Shown here: in pieces, positions 40,063 to 47,820 of the stretch
How positions within the stretch are numbered: the first letter of the stretch is position 1
Layout: each line of letters starts with the position of its first letter
Assembly: GCA_963741135.1 (NCBI GenBank)
Contig: CAVUHC010000003.1
Location: 391,735 to 455,734 of the forward strand
Reading direction: 5' to 3'
Source: Gp6-AA40 sp963741135
Lineage (GTDB): Bacteria > Acidobacteriota > Vicinamibacteria > Vicinamibacterales > UBA2999
DNA length: 64,000 nucleotides
Program-made: the position numbers and the translations under genes
Notes under the pieces: generated by a model
What the model was told of the DNA's origin: nothing
Seen by the model: only the letters and a program-made list of their open reading frames with translations
Database searches by the model: none

Positions 40063-40573
40063 CGTCCTCCTCTCGATCGTGTCACTCGCCGCCGCGCTGG
40101 GCCTGATGCTTGGCGAGTTGGTCCTGTCGCGTTCCAACGAGACGACGCTCCGCCGGCGCGGTGCGATCGAGCCGGCTGGCGACGTTTACCGTGCGCTGGC
40201 GTGGGCGTACCCGCTGATGTTCGTGGCGATGGCGATTGAGGGTGGCGTCGCCGGTCGGTCATCGCGTGCGATGACCGCCGCGGGTGTGTTGGTGTTTCTC
40301 GTCGCCAAGGCCTTCAAGTTCTGGGCGATCTCAACGCTTGGCCCGCGCTGGACGTATCGCGTCCTTGTACCGCCCGATGCGCCGCTTGTGACGAGCGGTC
40401 CGTATGCGTGGGTGCGGCATCCGAATTACCTCGCCGTCTTCGGCGAAATCGCGGGATTCGCGATGCTTGCCGGCGCGCCCTTCACCGGGGCGATCTCATT
40501 GATCACGTTTGGGGGATTGGTCAGGAAACGGATCGCGGTGGAGGAGAGGGCCCTCGGCCGGGGTGGCGTTTGA
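40052..40573 (+). CDS. Isoprenylcysteine carboxyl methyltransferase-family protein
   Basis: A 173-residue membrane methyltransferase. SGPYAWVRHPNYLAVFGEIAGF and RIAVEERAL are the C-terminal SAM and substrate motifs of the family; there are four to five helices. The start is TTG 40052 or GTG 40079. Similar enzymes follow type III polyketide synthases and methylate alkylresorcinol-like products; here the partner is a FabF-like synthase. Second enzyme of this family in the cluster. Confidence 0.78.
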   Translation: MRPDVLLSIVSLAAALGLMLGELVLSRSNETTLRRRGAIEPAGDVYRALAWAYPLMFVAMAIEGGVAGRSSRAMTAAGVLVFLVAKAFKFWAISTLGPRWTYRVLVPPDAPLVTSGPYAWVRHPNYLAVFGEIAGFAMLAGAPFTGAISLITFGGLVRKRIAVEERALGRGGV

Positions 40574-40612
40574 CTTGCAATTTCGGGCGACGCTGGCAGC
40601 CAAACAGTGAAA

Positions 40613-40618
40613 TATACT
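40613..40618 (+). promoter_or_regulatory. -10 box TATACT
   Basis: TATACT ends 12 bases before ATG 40631; a very short leader is predicted. Confidence 0.4.
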
Positions 40619-40630
40619 TACCGTAATTCG

Positions 40631-43153
40631 ATGACAAGAGCAGCCCGAGACGGACGACGTGGGACAGTCAAGTTGGCCGGTCAGCTTCTCGTCGCGTGTA
40701 TCCTGCTGGTGGTCATCGCTGCCTTCCTTCGCGCTCAGACGCGACCGGCCCCGGATTCCCCATTTGATGCAGCCGGAAAGGCTCTCAATCTCGGACAGTA
40801 CGACCAGGTTGCTCGGCTCGTCGGATCGTCGAACGATCCTCGGGCAATTGCCCTGCGCGCGCGTATCGACATCGATCACGGGCGCTACGCTGATGCGGAA
40901 AGGCTGCTTGCCGCGCCTGCCGGTGCCGCTCCGGGCAGCGACGCAGCACTCGAGCTGGGCCGCCTTCAGCTATACCTCGGAAAACGCGCGGAGGGCACGC
41001 GCACCCTCGAGCGTTTGATCTCCACAAGCCCACAGTCGACTGCTGCCGATTTCGTCCGGCTTGGCGAAGCTGAGCGTGCGCTCGGGAAATTCCAGGACGC
41101 GAATGCGGATTTTCGTGACGCGAGCCGCATCGCGCCCGACAACGTGGCGATGAATGTCGGGTGGGGCGAGCTGTTCGCGGAAAAATACAATCGCGCCGAC
41201 GCCGGCAAATCATTCCAGGCCGCGCTCAAGACCGAGCCGGACAACGTCCGCGCGAAAGTCGGTATGGCGCGCCTCATGACGGACCAGGATCCGCCCGCCG
41301 CGCGCCAGATACTGGAGGAGGTGCTCAAGACGAACCCGACCTACGTCCCCGCGCACGTGCTCGGAGCCGAGATCGCGCTCGACGAGAGCCGACGCGACGA
41401 TGCGAAGGCGTCGCTTCGCAAGGCGCTCGACGTGAATCCGAACAGCCTCCAGGCGCGCTCGCTCGACGCCGCGATTGCATTTCTCGAAGCGCGGACCGGC
41501 GACTTCGACGCGCAGGTGGCCGAGATTCTCAAGATCAACCCGCGTTATGGCGAGGTGTACCGCCTCGCGGGCGAAATCGCTTCACACAACTACAAGTACA
41601 TCGAGGCAGCCGATTTCTCGAAGCGCGCGGTCGCGCTCGACCCCGACAGCCCGCGCTCCTCCGCCGCGCTCGGGCTGCAGCTGCTTCGCACCGGCGATGA
41701 GCCGGGTGCACGCGTGTCGCTCGAGCGGGCCTTCAAGGGCGATCCGTACGACGTCGTCACCTTCAACCTGCTCTCGATGATGGATTCGCTCGACAAGTTC
41801 GAGACGGTCCGGGACGGCGACGTCGTCATGAAGTTCAGCCCAGACGAGGCAGCCGTGATGCGCGAGTACGCAGTGCCGTTCGCCAAACAGGCGCTCGACT
41901 CGCTGTCGAAGCAGTGGGATTTCAAGCCGGCGGGACCGATCCTGATCGAGATGTTCCCGAAGCACGACGACTTTGCCGTGCGAACGATGGGACTGCCCGG
42001 CATGATCGGCGCCCTTGGCGTCTGCTTCGGCACTGTCGTTGCGCTCGATTCACCGAAGGCGCGGCCGCCGGGGGAATTCAGCTGGCAGGAGACGCTGCTG
42101 CACGAGTTGACACACGTCATCACGCTGCAGATGTCGAACAACCGCGTGCCTCGGTGGCTCACCGAGGGCATCTCCGTGTGGCAGGAGCGCAATGCAAGGC
42201 CGGATTGGGGCCGTGAGACGCACGTGCCGTTCGCGCAGGCGCTCGAGCAGGACAAGATCCTGAAGTTGAAGGATCTGAACGAGGGCTTCCAGGACCCGAA
42301 GATGATCGTGCTCGCCTACTACGAGGCGTCGCTCGTAGTCGATCATCTGATGACGACGTACGGGCCCGCGAAGATGAACGTCCTGCTGCGGGCGTACGGC
42401 AAGGGGCTCGATACTGAGGCCGCGCTCAAGGAGGCCTACGGCGTTTCGATCGATCAGATCCAGCAAGGCTTCGACGCAGTCCTCGACCGCGACTTCGGCG
42501 CGCTGCGGCGGGCGATGAAACGCATCGACGTTCCGGCGGACGCGAGCGTCGAGCAGCTCACGGCGCTGGCCCAGTCGAATCCCGAGAGCTTTGCGGTGCA
42601 CATGCGTCTTGGTGCGGCGCTGCAGAAGGCGGGCGATACCGCCGGCGCAATCCGCGAGCTCGAGCGCGCCGCCCAGCTGATTCCGGGGCTCACCGGCGAG
42701 CAGAATCCACACGTGGCCATTGCGAAGATCGCCATCGAGAAAGGCGACACGGCGCGTGCCATTCAGGCGCTGGACGCGTTCCTCAAAGTGGATGGGAACG
42801 AGGTCGAATTCGCTCGCAAGCGAGCCCAGCTCCTCGAACCGCTTGGCGATGCTGCGCGAACGGCTGCGGCCTACGAGCGCGTCATCGACGTCGATCCGTT
42901 CGATACCCACGCGCAGACGATCGTCGGCCGGCGGGCGCTGCAGCGGAAGGACGCACCGGCCGCGGTACATGCGTTCCGTGCCGCGCTCGCCTCGCAGCCG
43001 CCGGACAGGGCCGCCGCCCACTTCGATCTTGCGCAGGCCTATTTAGTCGCCGGCCAGGCCGCCGACGCGAAGCGTGAGGCGTTGTCGGCGCTCGAGATCG
43101 CACCATCGTTCGAGGCCGCCCAGGAGCTTCTGCTCAAGATCGTTGGCGGATAA
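40631..43153 (+). CDS. TPR protein with gluzincin (peptidase MA-like) domain
   Basis: A protein of about 840 residues. A membrane anchor or signal (VKLAGQLLVACILLVVIAAF) is followed by about ten tetratricopeptide repeats (residues 40-390, for example AALKTEPDNVRAKVGMARLM). A peptidase-like core carries HELTHVITLQM with the downstream Glu in WLTEGISVWQE, the HExxH plus E pattern of the MA clan; C-terminal TPRs follow. Probably an extracytoplasmic peptidase or scaffold. It is followed by an inverted repeat and a convergent rhomboid gene. Confidence 0.82.
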   Translation: MTRAARDGRRGTVKLAGQLLVACILLVVIAAFLRAQTRPAPDSPFDAAGKALNLGQYDQVARLVGSSNDPRAIALRARIDIDHGRYADAERLLAAPAGAAPGSDAALELGRLQLYLGKRAEGTRTLERLISTSPQSTAADFVRLGEAERALGKFQDANADFRDASRIAPDNVAMNVGWGELFAEKYNRADAGKSFQAALKTEPDNVRAKVGMARLMTDQDPPAARQILEEVLKTNPTYVPAHVLGAEIALDESRRDDAKASLRKALDVNPNSLQARSLDAAIAFLEARTGDFDAQVAEILKINPRYGEVYRLAGEIASHNYKYIEAADFSKRAVALDPDSPRSSAALGLQLLRTGDEPGARVSLERAFKGDPYDVVTFNLLSMMDSLDKFETVRDGDVVMKFSPDEAAVMREYAVPFAKQALDSLSKQWDFKPAGPILIEMFPKHDDFAVRTMGLPGMIGALGVCFGTVVALDSPKARPPGEFSWQETLLHELTHVITLQMSNNRVPRWLTEGISVWQERNARPDWGRETHVPFAQALEQDKILKLKDLNEGFQDPKMIVLAYYEASLVVDHLMTTYGPAKMNVLLRAYGKGLDTEAALKEAYGVSIDQIQQGFDAVLDRDFGALRRAMKRIDVPADASVEQLTALAQSNPESFAVHMRLGAALQKAGDTAGAIRELERAAQLIPGLTGEQNPHVAIAKIAIEKGDTARAIQALDAFLKVDGNEVEFARKRAQLLEPLGDAARTAAAYERVIDVDPFDTHAQTIVGRRALQRKDAPAAVHAFRAALASQPPDRAAAHFDLAQAYLVAGQAADAKREALSALEIAPSFEAAQELLLKIVGG

Positions 43154-43254
43154 CAAGTTCGAAGTTCGAAGGGCGAAGTTCAAAGTAAGTTGAAAGTCCG
43201 TCGGCGGCGTACTTCGAACTTACTTCAAACTTCACACTTCCTACTTTGAACTTG
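43154..43254. repeat. Inverted repeat, AAGTTCGAA-type units
   Basis: Two 44-base arms, 43154-43197 (CAAGTTCGAAGTTCGAAGGG...) and 43211-43254, are imperfect complements around a 13-base loop. Units of seven to eight bases are visible. It fills the convergent spacer between the TPR peptidase and rhomboid genes. Confidence 0.88.
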
Positions 43255-43260
43255 CCAGAG

Positions 43261-43920
43261 TCACCTATCGTGCCACCACTCGACGCGCTGGCGCTCCGGC
43301 CGTCGAAACACGATCACACCGCTGACTCCAGCGAGAAATCCGCCGATGTGCGCCCAAAACGCCACGCCGCCTGTCGCTGCGTTGCCGATTGATCCAACGC
43401 CGCTGAGAAACTGCATCACGAACCAGATGCCGAGGAAGAAGATCGCCGGCACCTCGATGATCCGAAAGAAGAAAAAGAGCGGTATCAGCGTGACGATGCG
43501 CGATTTCGGATACAGAACGAAGTAAGCGCCCATGACGCCGGCAATCGCGCCACTGGCTCCAACCATCGGCACCACCGAATCGGGCACCGTGATCGTCTGT
43601 GCAAGCGCCGCGGCGGTTCCGCACAGCAGGTAGAACACCAGGAATCGCCCGTGCCCCATGCGGTCTTCGACATTGTCGCCGAAGATCCAGAGATAGAGCA
43701 TGTTGCCCGCGACGTGAAACAGTCCGCCGTGCAGGAACATCGAGGTCAACACAGCGACCCACGAGAAGGCCGCCGGCACCAGGCCGAAGTACAGCGTGAA
43801 GTCGTTCACCGCGCGGCCGAGCGTGAGCTCATACAGGAACACCAGCACGTTGGCCACGATGAGTGAGATGGTGACGATCGGTGTCGTGCGCGAGGGGATG
43901 ATGTCGCGGAGGGGAATCAT
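43261..43920 (-). CDS. Rhomboid-family intramembrane serine protease
   Basis: A 219-residue protein with six to seven helices. The catalytic Ser is in VGASGAIAGVMGAY and the His in FWAHIGGFLAG; the loop motif LHGGLFHVAGNMLYLWIFGD precedes them. Active rhomboids cleave membrane-anchored substrates. ATG 43920 lies at the end of the divergent palindrome at 43921-44019, so its start codon is part of that structure. Confidence 0.92.
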   Translation of the reverse strand: MIPLRDIIPSRTTPIVTISLIVANVLVFLYELTLGRAVNDFTLYFGLVPAAFSWVAVLTSMFLHGGLFHVAGNMLYLWIFGDNVEDRMGHGRFLVFYLLCGTAAALAQTITVPDSVVPMVGASGAIAGVMGAYFVLYPKSRIVTLIPLFFFFRIIEVPAIFFLGIWFVMQFLSGVGSIGNAATGGVAFWAHIGGFLAGVSGVIVFRRPERQRVEWWHDR

Positions 43921-44019
43921 GTTCGTCTACGGTCTACCGTCTACCGTTGCGTGGAGTACATTACACCGGGCAAGGTAGATACCTGACGGTAGACCGTAGA
44001 CGGTAGACCGTAGACGAAC
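43921..44019. repeat. Inverted heptamer repeat, GGTAGAC family, start-to-start
   Basis: Left arm 43921-43947 (GTTCGTCTACGGTCTACCGT...), right arm 43986-44019. The arms are exact complements except that the right arm has one extra 7-base unit. The palindrome extends a few bases outward through both start codons (ATCATGTTC and GAACATGAT). The loop of about 38 bases contains TACATTACACC. Confidence 0.95.
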
Positions 44020-44226
44020 ATGATCTGCAAACACTGTGGAACCGAGATCGCCGACAAGGCGCTGATCTGCTATCGATGCGGGAACGCGACGACGGAGCCG
44101 CGCGTAAAGCCACCGTCCCAGGGGCCGCTGTTCGAGCGGCCGCGGCGGTCGCGCATGCCCGTCGTCGCGATTGTGGTGCTGATTCTGCTAGCGTTCCTGA
44201 TTGCGTGGATGTTTAGCGCTCTTTGA
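44020..44226 (+). CDS. Zinc-ribbon membrane protein
   Basis: A 68-residue protein. An N-terminal zinc ribbon (MICKHCGTEIADKALICYRCG, two CxxC pairs) is joined by a basic Pro-rich linker to one C-terminal membrane helix (VVAIVVLILLAFLIAWMF). Such proteins are common and uncharacterised. Its ATG abuts the repeat and the 3' end overlaps the convergent CBS gene by 14 bases. Confidence 0.7.
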   Translation: MICKHCGTEIADKALICYRCGNATTEPRVKPPSQGPLFERPRRSRMPVVAIVVLILLAFLIAWMFSAL

Positions 44227-44632
44227 CTCCTTCAGAGATGCGCTCCAGGGTGTCGCCCGTACGCTTGTCCTTCGCTTCCTTCACCGCGATGTCGCCGAGC
44301 GAGACAATGCCGACAATTCGTTCGTTTTCGACGACCGGGAGCCGTCGGATCTGGTGTTCGCTCATCAGCTCTTCGGCCTCGCGCGTCGACATGTCGGGAG
44401 TCGCGCACACGACGCCGGTCGTGACGATCTCGCGGACCGGACGGTTGAGCTGCCCGTCGGCGACCGCACGGATCACGATGTCGCGGTCGGTCAGCATGCC
44501 GACTGGACGCCCGTTGTCGACCATGGGTACGGCGCCGGTGTCGCAGTCGCGCATGATGCGGGCCGCGCTCTGAATGCTGTCGCCGGGTGATACGCATTGC
44601 GGGTTACTTGTCATGACTTCTCGGATATTCAT
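44213..44632 (-). CDS. Tandem CBS-domain protein
   Basis: A 139-residue protein of two CBS domains (IREVMTSNPQCVSPGDSIQSA; GAVPMVDNGRPVGMLTDRDI; then IRRLPVVENERIVGIVSLGD). The pair normally binds an adenine nucleotide and regulates a partner; no effector domain is attached. ATG 44632 is chosen because the long upstream frame lacks domain similarity. Stand-alone, convergent with the zinc-ribbon gene. Confidence 0.88.
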   Translation of the reverse strand: MNIREVMTSNPQCVSPGDSIQSAARIMRDCDTGAVPMVDNGRPVGMLTDRDIVIRAVADGQLNRPVREIVTTGVVCATPDMSTREAEELMSEHQIRRLPVVENERIVGIVSLGDIAVKEAKDKRTGDTLERISEGVKER

Positions 44633-44738
44633 GGGCTGCACTCCTCGCCAGGTTGACTCACACTGCTGGCAACGGAACGGATAGCAAGAGGCACGCCTGC
44701 CAGCGACTGTGACGCGCGGTGCGATAGTGGCTCGGCCA

Positions 44739-44744
44739 TATAAT
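44739..44744 (+). promoter_or_regulatory. -10 box TATAAT, probable leaderless start
   Basis: Perfect TATAAT ends eight bases before ATG 44753; no ribosome site is present. Confidence 0.5.
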
Positions 44745-44752
44745 CGAGACAG

Positions 44753-45025
44753 ATGACCGTTCGTCCCCGCGCGATCGTGGTGGTAACGGCGCTTGCGGCG
44801 TTCGCCGTCTTCTGCGTCGTCCAGGATCGCGTTACTGCGGCGGGCGCCAGGCGTTACGCGACCCTGCAGCGGGACGCGCTCGCCGGGCGAGGGCACGCGG
44901 TCACCATTGACGAGATCATGCGTCCCGCGGTCAGGGAGTCCGTGCACGAGGGGCTGTTGTGGGGCGGTGGGGTTCTGGTCGCTGGTCTGGGCATGGCCGG
45001 CGCGGTGGCGCGGGGTCGGCGATGA
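44753..45025 (+). CDS. Small two-helix membrane protein of unknown function
   Basis: A 90-residue protein with a hydrophobic helix near each end (residues 8-26 and 68-85) and a charged middle (RRYATLQRDALAGRGHAVTIDEI). Its stop overlaps the start of the LeuA-like gene (GATGA), so it is the first gene of that operon. No family recognised. Confidence 0.5.
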   Translation: MTVRPRAIVVVTALAAFAVFCVVQDRVTAAGARRYATLQRDALAGRGHAVTIDEIMRPAVRESVHEGLLWGGGVLVAGLGMAGAVARGRR

Positions 45026-46266
45026 ACAAGGGCCTCATATACGACTGGAATCGTGAGGTGCCGGTCGCGCCCCCGACGATCGTCATGCTCGATGATGAGA
45101 CGCTGCGCGACGGCCTGCAGTCCCCGTCCGTGCGTGCGCCTTCGATCGAGCAGAAACTGGGCATCCTTCGTCTGCTGGATCGGATCGGCGTCGACACAGC
45201 GGACATCGGGCTGCCTGGCGCGGGACCTCATGTCGTGCGGGACGTCGAGCGTCTGGCGCGCGAGATCGTCGACTCGAAGCTGAAGATTCGCGCCAACTGC
45301 GCGGCACGGACGGTCGTCAGCGACGTGCAGCCGATCGTCGAGGTGTCGCAGCGCGTCGGGCTGCCGATCGAATGCTGCTGCTTCATCGGGTCCAGTCCGA
45401 TCCGTCGCTACGCCGAGGACTGGACGGTCGACTACCTGCAGCGGTGCACGGAAGAAGCGGTCTCGTTCGGCGTCAACCACGGTCTGGAGGTCATGTACGT
45501 CACCGAAGACACCACCAGGTCGGACCCCGAGACGCTGCGTAAGCTGTTCACCACCGCCATTCGAGCGGGGGCGTCGCGCATCTGCATTGCCGACACCGTG
45601 GGTCATGCCACCCCCGCAGGCGCACGTGCCGTCGTCGCATTCACCAGGCAGATCATCGAAGACATGGGCGGCCACGTCGGCATCGACTGGCACGGGCACC
45701 GCGACCGTGACATGGGGACGATCAACAGCCTTGCCGCCCTCGAGGCGGGCGCCACGCGCGTGCACGGCACGATCCTCGGCATCGGCGAGCGGGTCGGCAA
45801 CACGCCGATGGACCTGCTGATGGTGAACCTCGTGCTCATGGGATGGATCGAGCGCGACCTCACCAGCCTCAACGACCTGGTGCGCGCCGTGTCGGACGCG
45901 ACTGGCGAACCGATTCCGGACAACTACCCGGTGTTCGGACGCGATGCCTTTCGTACCGCAACCGGCGTCCATGCCGCGGCGGTGGTGAAGGCGTTTCGCA
46001 AGAACGACCCGGAGCTGATGGATGCGGTGTACTCCGGCGTTCCCGCGCAGATGGTCGGCCGCGTCCAGCAGATCGAGGTCGGCCCCCTGTCAGGGAAGTC
46101 GAACGTCGTCTTCTGGCTCGAACAGCACGGCTTCGTCCCGGCGGAAGAAGTCGTCGACCGCGTGTTCCGCCGAGCGAAGTCATCACAACGGGTGCTCACG
46201 GAGCAGGAAATTCTCGACGAAATCCACGTCGCTCAGACCTATGCCTCGACGCGTCTCGACGCATAG
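45022..46266 (+). CDS. 2-isopropylmalate/homocitrate synthase-family acyltransferase (LeuA-like)
   Basis: A 414-residue protein of the DRE-TIM family. The barrel opens with MLDDETLRDGLQSPS (catalytic Arg and metal Asp region), and the metal-binding HGHRDRDMG near residue 230 is present, as is a subdomain with NYPVFGRDAFRTATGVHAAAV. It condenses acetyl-CoA with a 2-oxoacid. The C-terminal allosteric LeuA domain is absent, which fits the short LeuA2/homocitrate-type group. The substrate is not decided by sequence. Coupled to a small membrane protein. Confidence 0.82.
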   Translation: MNKGLIYDWNREVPVAPPTIVMLDDETLRDGLQSPSVRAPSIEQKLGILRLLDRIGVDTADIGLPGAGPHVVRDVERLAREIVDSKLKIRANCAARTVVSDVQPIVEVSQRVGLPIECCCFIGSSPIRRYAEDWTVDYLQRCTEEAVSFGVNHGLEVMYVTEDTTRSDPETLRKLFTTAIRAGASRICIADTVGHATPAGARAVVAFTRQIIEDMGGHVGIDWHGHRDRDMGTINSLAALEAGATRVHGTILGIGERVGNTPMDLLMVNLVLMGWIERDLTSLNDLVRAVSDATGEPIPDNYPVFGRDAFRTATGVHAAAVVKAFRKNDPELMDAVYSGVPAQMVGRVQQIEVGPLSGKSNVVFWLEQHGFVPAEEVVDRVFRRAKSSQRVLTEQEILDEIHVAQTYASTRLDA

Positions 46267-46377
46267 GTAAATCCCAAAACCCAAATCCCAAATCCCAAGC
46301 TCCAAATCCCAAGCCTAAATCCCAACGCGGAGAGCCAGTGTTTGGATTTGGGTTTTGGGTTTTGGGTTTTGGATTTG
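46267..46377. repeat. Inverted heptamer repeat, GGGATTT family
   Basis: Left arm (GTAAATCCCAAAACCCAAAT..., 46267-46325) begins at the stop codon of the LeuA-like gene; right arm (TTTGGATTTGGGTTTTGGG..., 46340-46377) ends four bases before a TACAAT box (46381-46386). The loop is CGCGGAGAGCCAG. Confidence 0.92.
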
Positions 46378-46417
46378 CGCTACAATCCGCCCGCCCATCT
46401 CCCAAGGAGGAGGATCC

Positions 46418-47308
46418 ATGCGTCTGGTCCGTGTCTTCGCGATCCTGTCCGTTGCATGCGCCGCGGGTCTTCAGGCCCAGACGTCACTGTTGACCGCCGA
46501 GCAGCGCGCGCAGTTTCACGGTCCTTATAGCCAGCCTGAAGAACCGTTCCGCCTGATCGGCAACATTCACTACGTCGGCGCGAGGAACATCGCGTCGTAC
46601 CTGATCACGACGCCGCAGGGCCACATCCTGGTCGATACCGGGACGAAGGAGATGACGCCGGTCATCACCGCCAGCGTGCAGAAGCTGGGGTTCAATCTGC
46701 GGGACATCAAGATCATGCTGTCCAGCCACGCGCACTTCGATCACGTGGGCGGTCATGCCGCGATGAAGAAGGCGACCGGGGCGCAGGTCATGGCGATCCG
46801 GCAGGACGCCGAGGCGCTCGAGGCGGGCAAGGACATGTCGCCGCTCGGCGACGAGGGATGGGACGCGGTCAAGGTCGATCGCGTGCTCAAGGACGGCGAC
46901 ACGGTTACGGTGGGCGGCACGACACTGCGCGCGGTCTGGGCGCCGGGGCATACGCCGGGTTGCACGGTATGGACGACCTCGGTGCCCGACGCAGGGAAGG
47001 CGTACTCGGTGGCGATCTTCGGCTGCGGCGGGCCGAACGCGGGCGTCAAGCTCATTGGGAACCCGCGGTTTCCCAGGCTCGCCGACGACGCACTGGGGAC
47101 CTTCCGCAAGCTCAAGCTGCTCACGCCGGACATCTATGTCACCGGGCATCCGCAGATGCTGTTCGCCGGAAAAATCGATCGCATGAAAGCGGGGGAGCGG
47201 CCGCATCCGCTGCTCGATCCCGGCGGGTGGTCCAGGATGCTCGATGACGCGGAGACGAACTTCATGAAGCGCGTGCAGGCCGAGCGCGCGCAGGCGGGCA
47301 GTCGATAA
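46418..47308 (+). CDS. Subclass B3 metallo-beta-lactamase-like protein
   Basis: A 296-residue protein with a signal peptide (MRLVRVFAILSVACAAGLQA). All B3 zinc ligands are visible: HAHFDH in SSHAHFDHVGGHAA (H116, H118, D120, H121 in standard numbering), His in GHTPGCTVW and His in VTGHPQMLF. The neighbouring residues also match B3 enzymes (KKATGAQV, LLDPGGW). It probably hydrolyses beta-lactams or a related lactone/amide. ATG 46418 has the strong ribosome site AAGGAGG. A -10 box TACAAT at 46381 follows the repeat. Confidence 0.85.
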   Translation: MRLVRVFAILSVACAAGLQAQTSLLTAEQRAQFHGPYSQPEEPFRLIGNIHYVGARNIASYLITTPQGHILVDTGTKEMTPVITASVQKLGFNLRDIKIMLSSHAHFDHVGGHAAMKKATGAQVMAIRQDAEALEAGKDMSPLGDEGWDAVKVDRVLKDGDTVTVGGTTLRAVWAPGHTPGCTVWTTSVPDAGKAYSVAIFGCGGPNAGVKLIGNPRFPRLADDALGTFRKLKLLTPDIYVTGHPQMLFAGKIDRMKAGERPHPLLDPGGWSRMLDDAETNFMKRVQAERAQAGSR

Positions 47309-47338
47309 CAGCACGTTTCTCATCAAAAGGAGATCGTG

Positions 47339-47800
47339 ATGACTGGAATCAACACCGGAAAAGTCATAGCAGGCGGTCTGCTGGCGGGGCTCGTCGCGAA
47401 CGCATTCGATTTCGTCACGAACACATACATCCTGGCTGCCGACTGGGAGGCATTCGCAGCGGCGCACAACATGGACGCGGCGGCGATGACCAGTCCCGCC
47501 GTTGCTGGAACCTGGATAGCCGTCGATTTCCTGTTTGGTATTCTCCTCGTCGGCACGTACGCGGCGATCCGGCCGCGGTTCGGTGCGGGGGTCCAGACGG
47601 CCATCTATGCGGGTCTTCTCGTGTACCTCGCTCCGACGCTGGTCCTGTTCGGTTTCACGATGATGGGAATGATGACGATGGCGATGTTCGTGAAAGGATC
47701 CATCGCGAGCATCGTGTCGACACTCGCTGCCAGCGTGGCAGGCGCGTCGATTTACAAGGAGACTGACGCCCCGGCCGGTGCGCGCGCGTACGCTCGATAG
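47339..47800 (+). CDS. Hypothetical four-helix membrane protein
   Basis: A 153-residue protein with four hydrophobic segments (KVIAGGLLAGLVANAFDFV; GTWIAVDFLFGILLVGTYAA; a third near residue 95; SIVSTLAASVAGASIY). ATG 47339 has a ribosome site AAAAGGAG. Thirty bases after the lactamase gene, so probably in its transcript. No function is evident. Confidence 0.6.
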   Translation: MTGINTGKVIAGGLLAGLVANAFDFVTNTYILAADWEAFAAAHNMDAAAMTSPAVAGTWIAVDFLFGILLVGTYAAIRPRFGAGVQTAIYAGLLVYLAPTLVLFGFTMMGMMTMAMFVKGSIASIVSTLAASVAGASIYKETDAPAGARAYAR

Positions 47801-47820
47801 GATTTGGTGTTTGGGATTTA

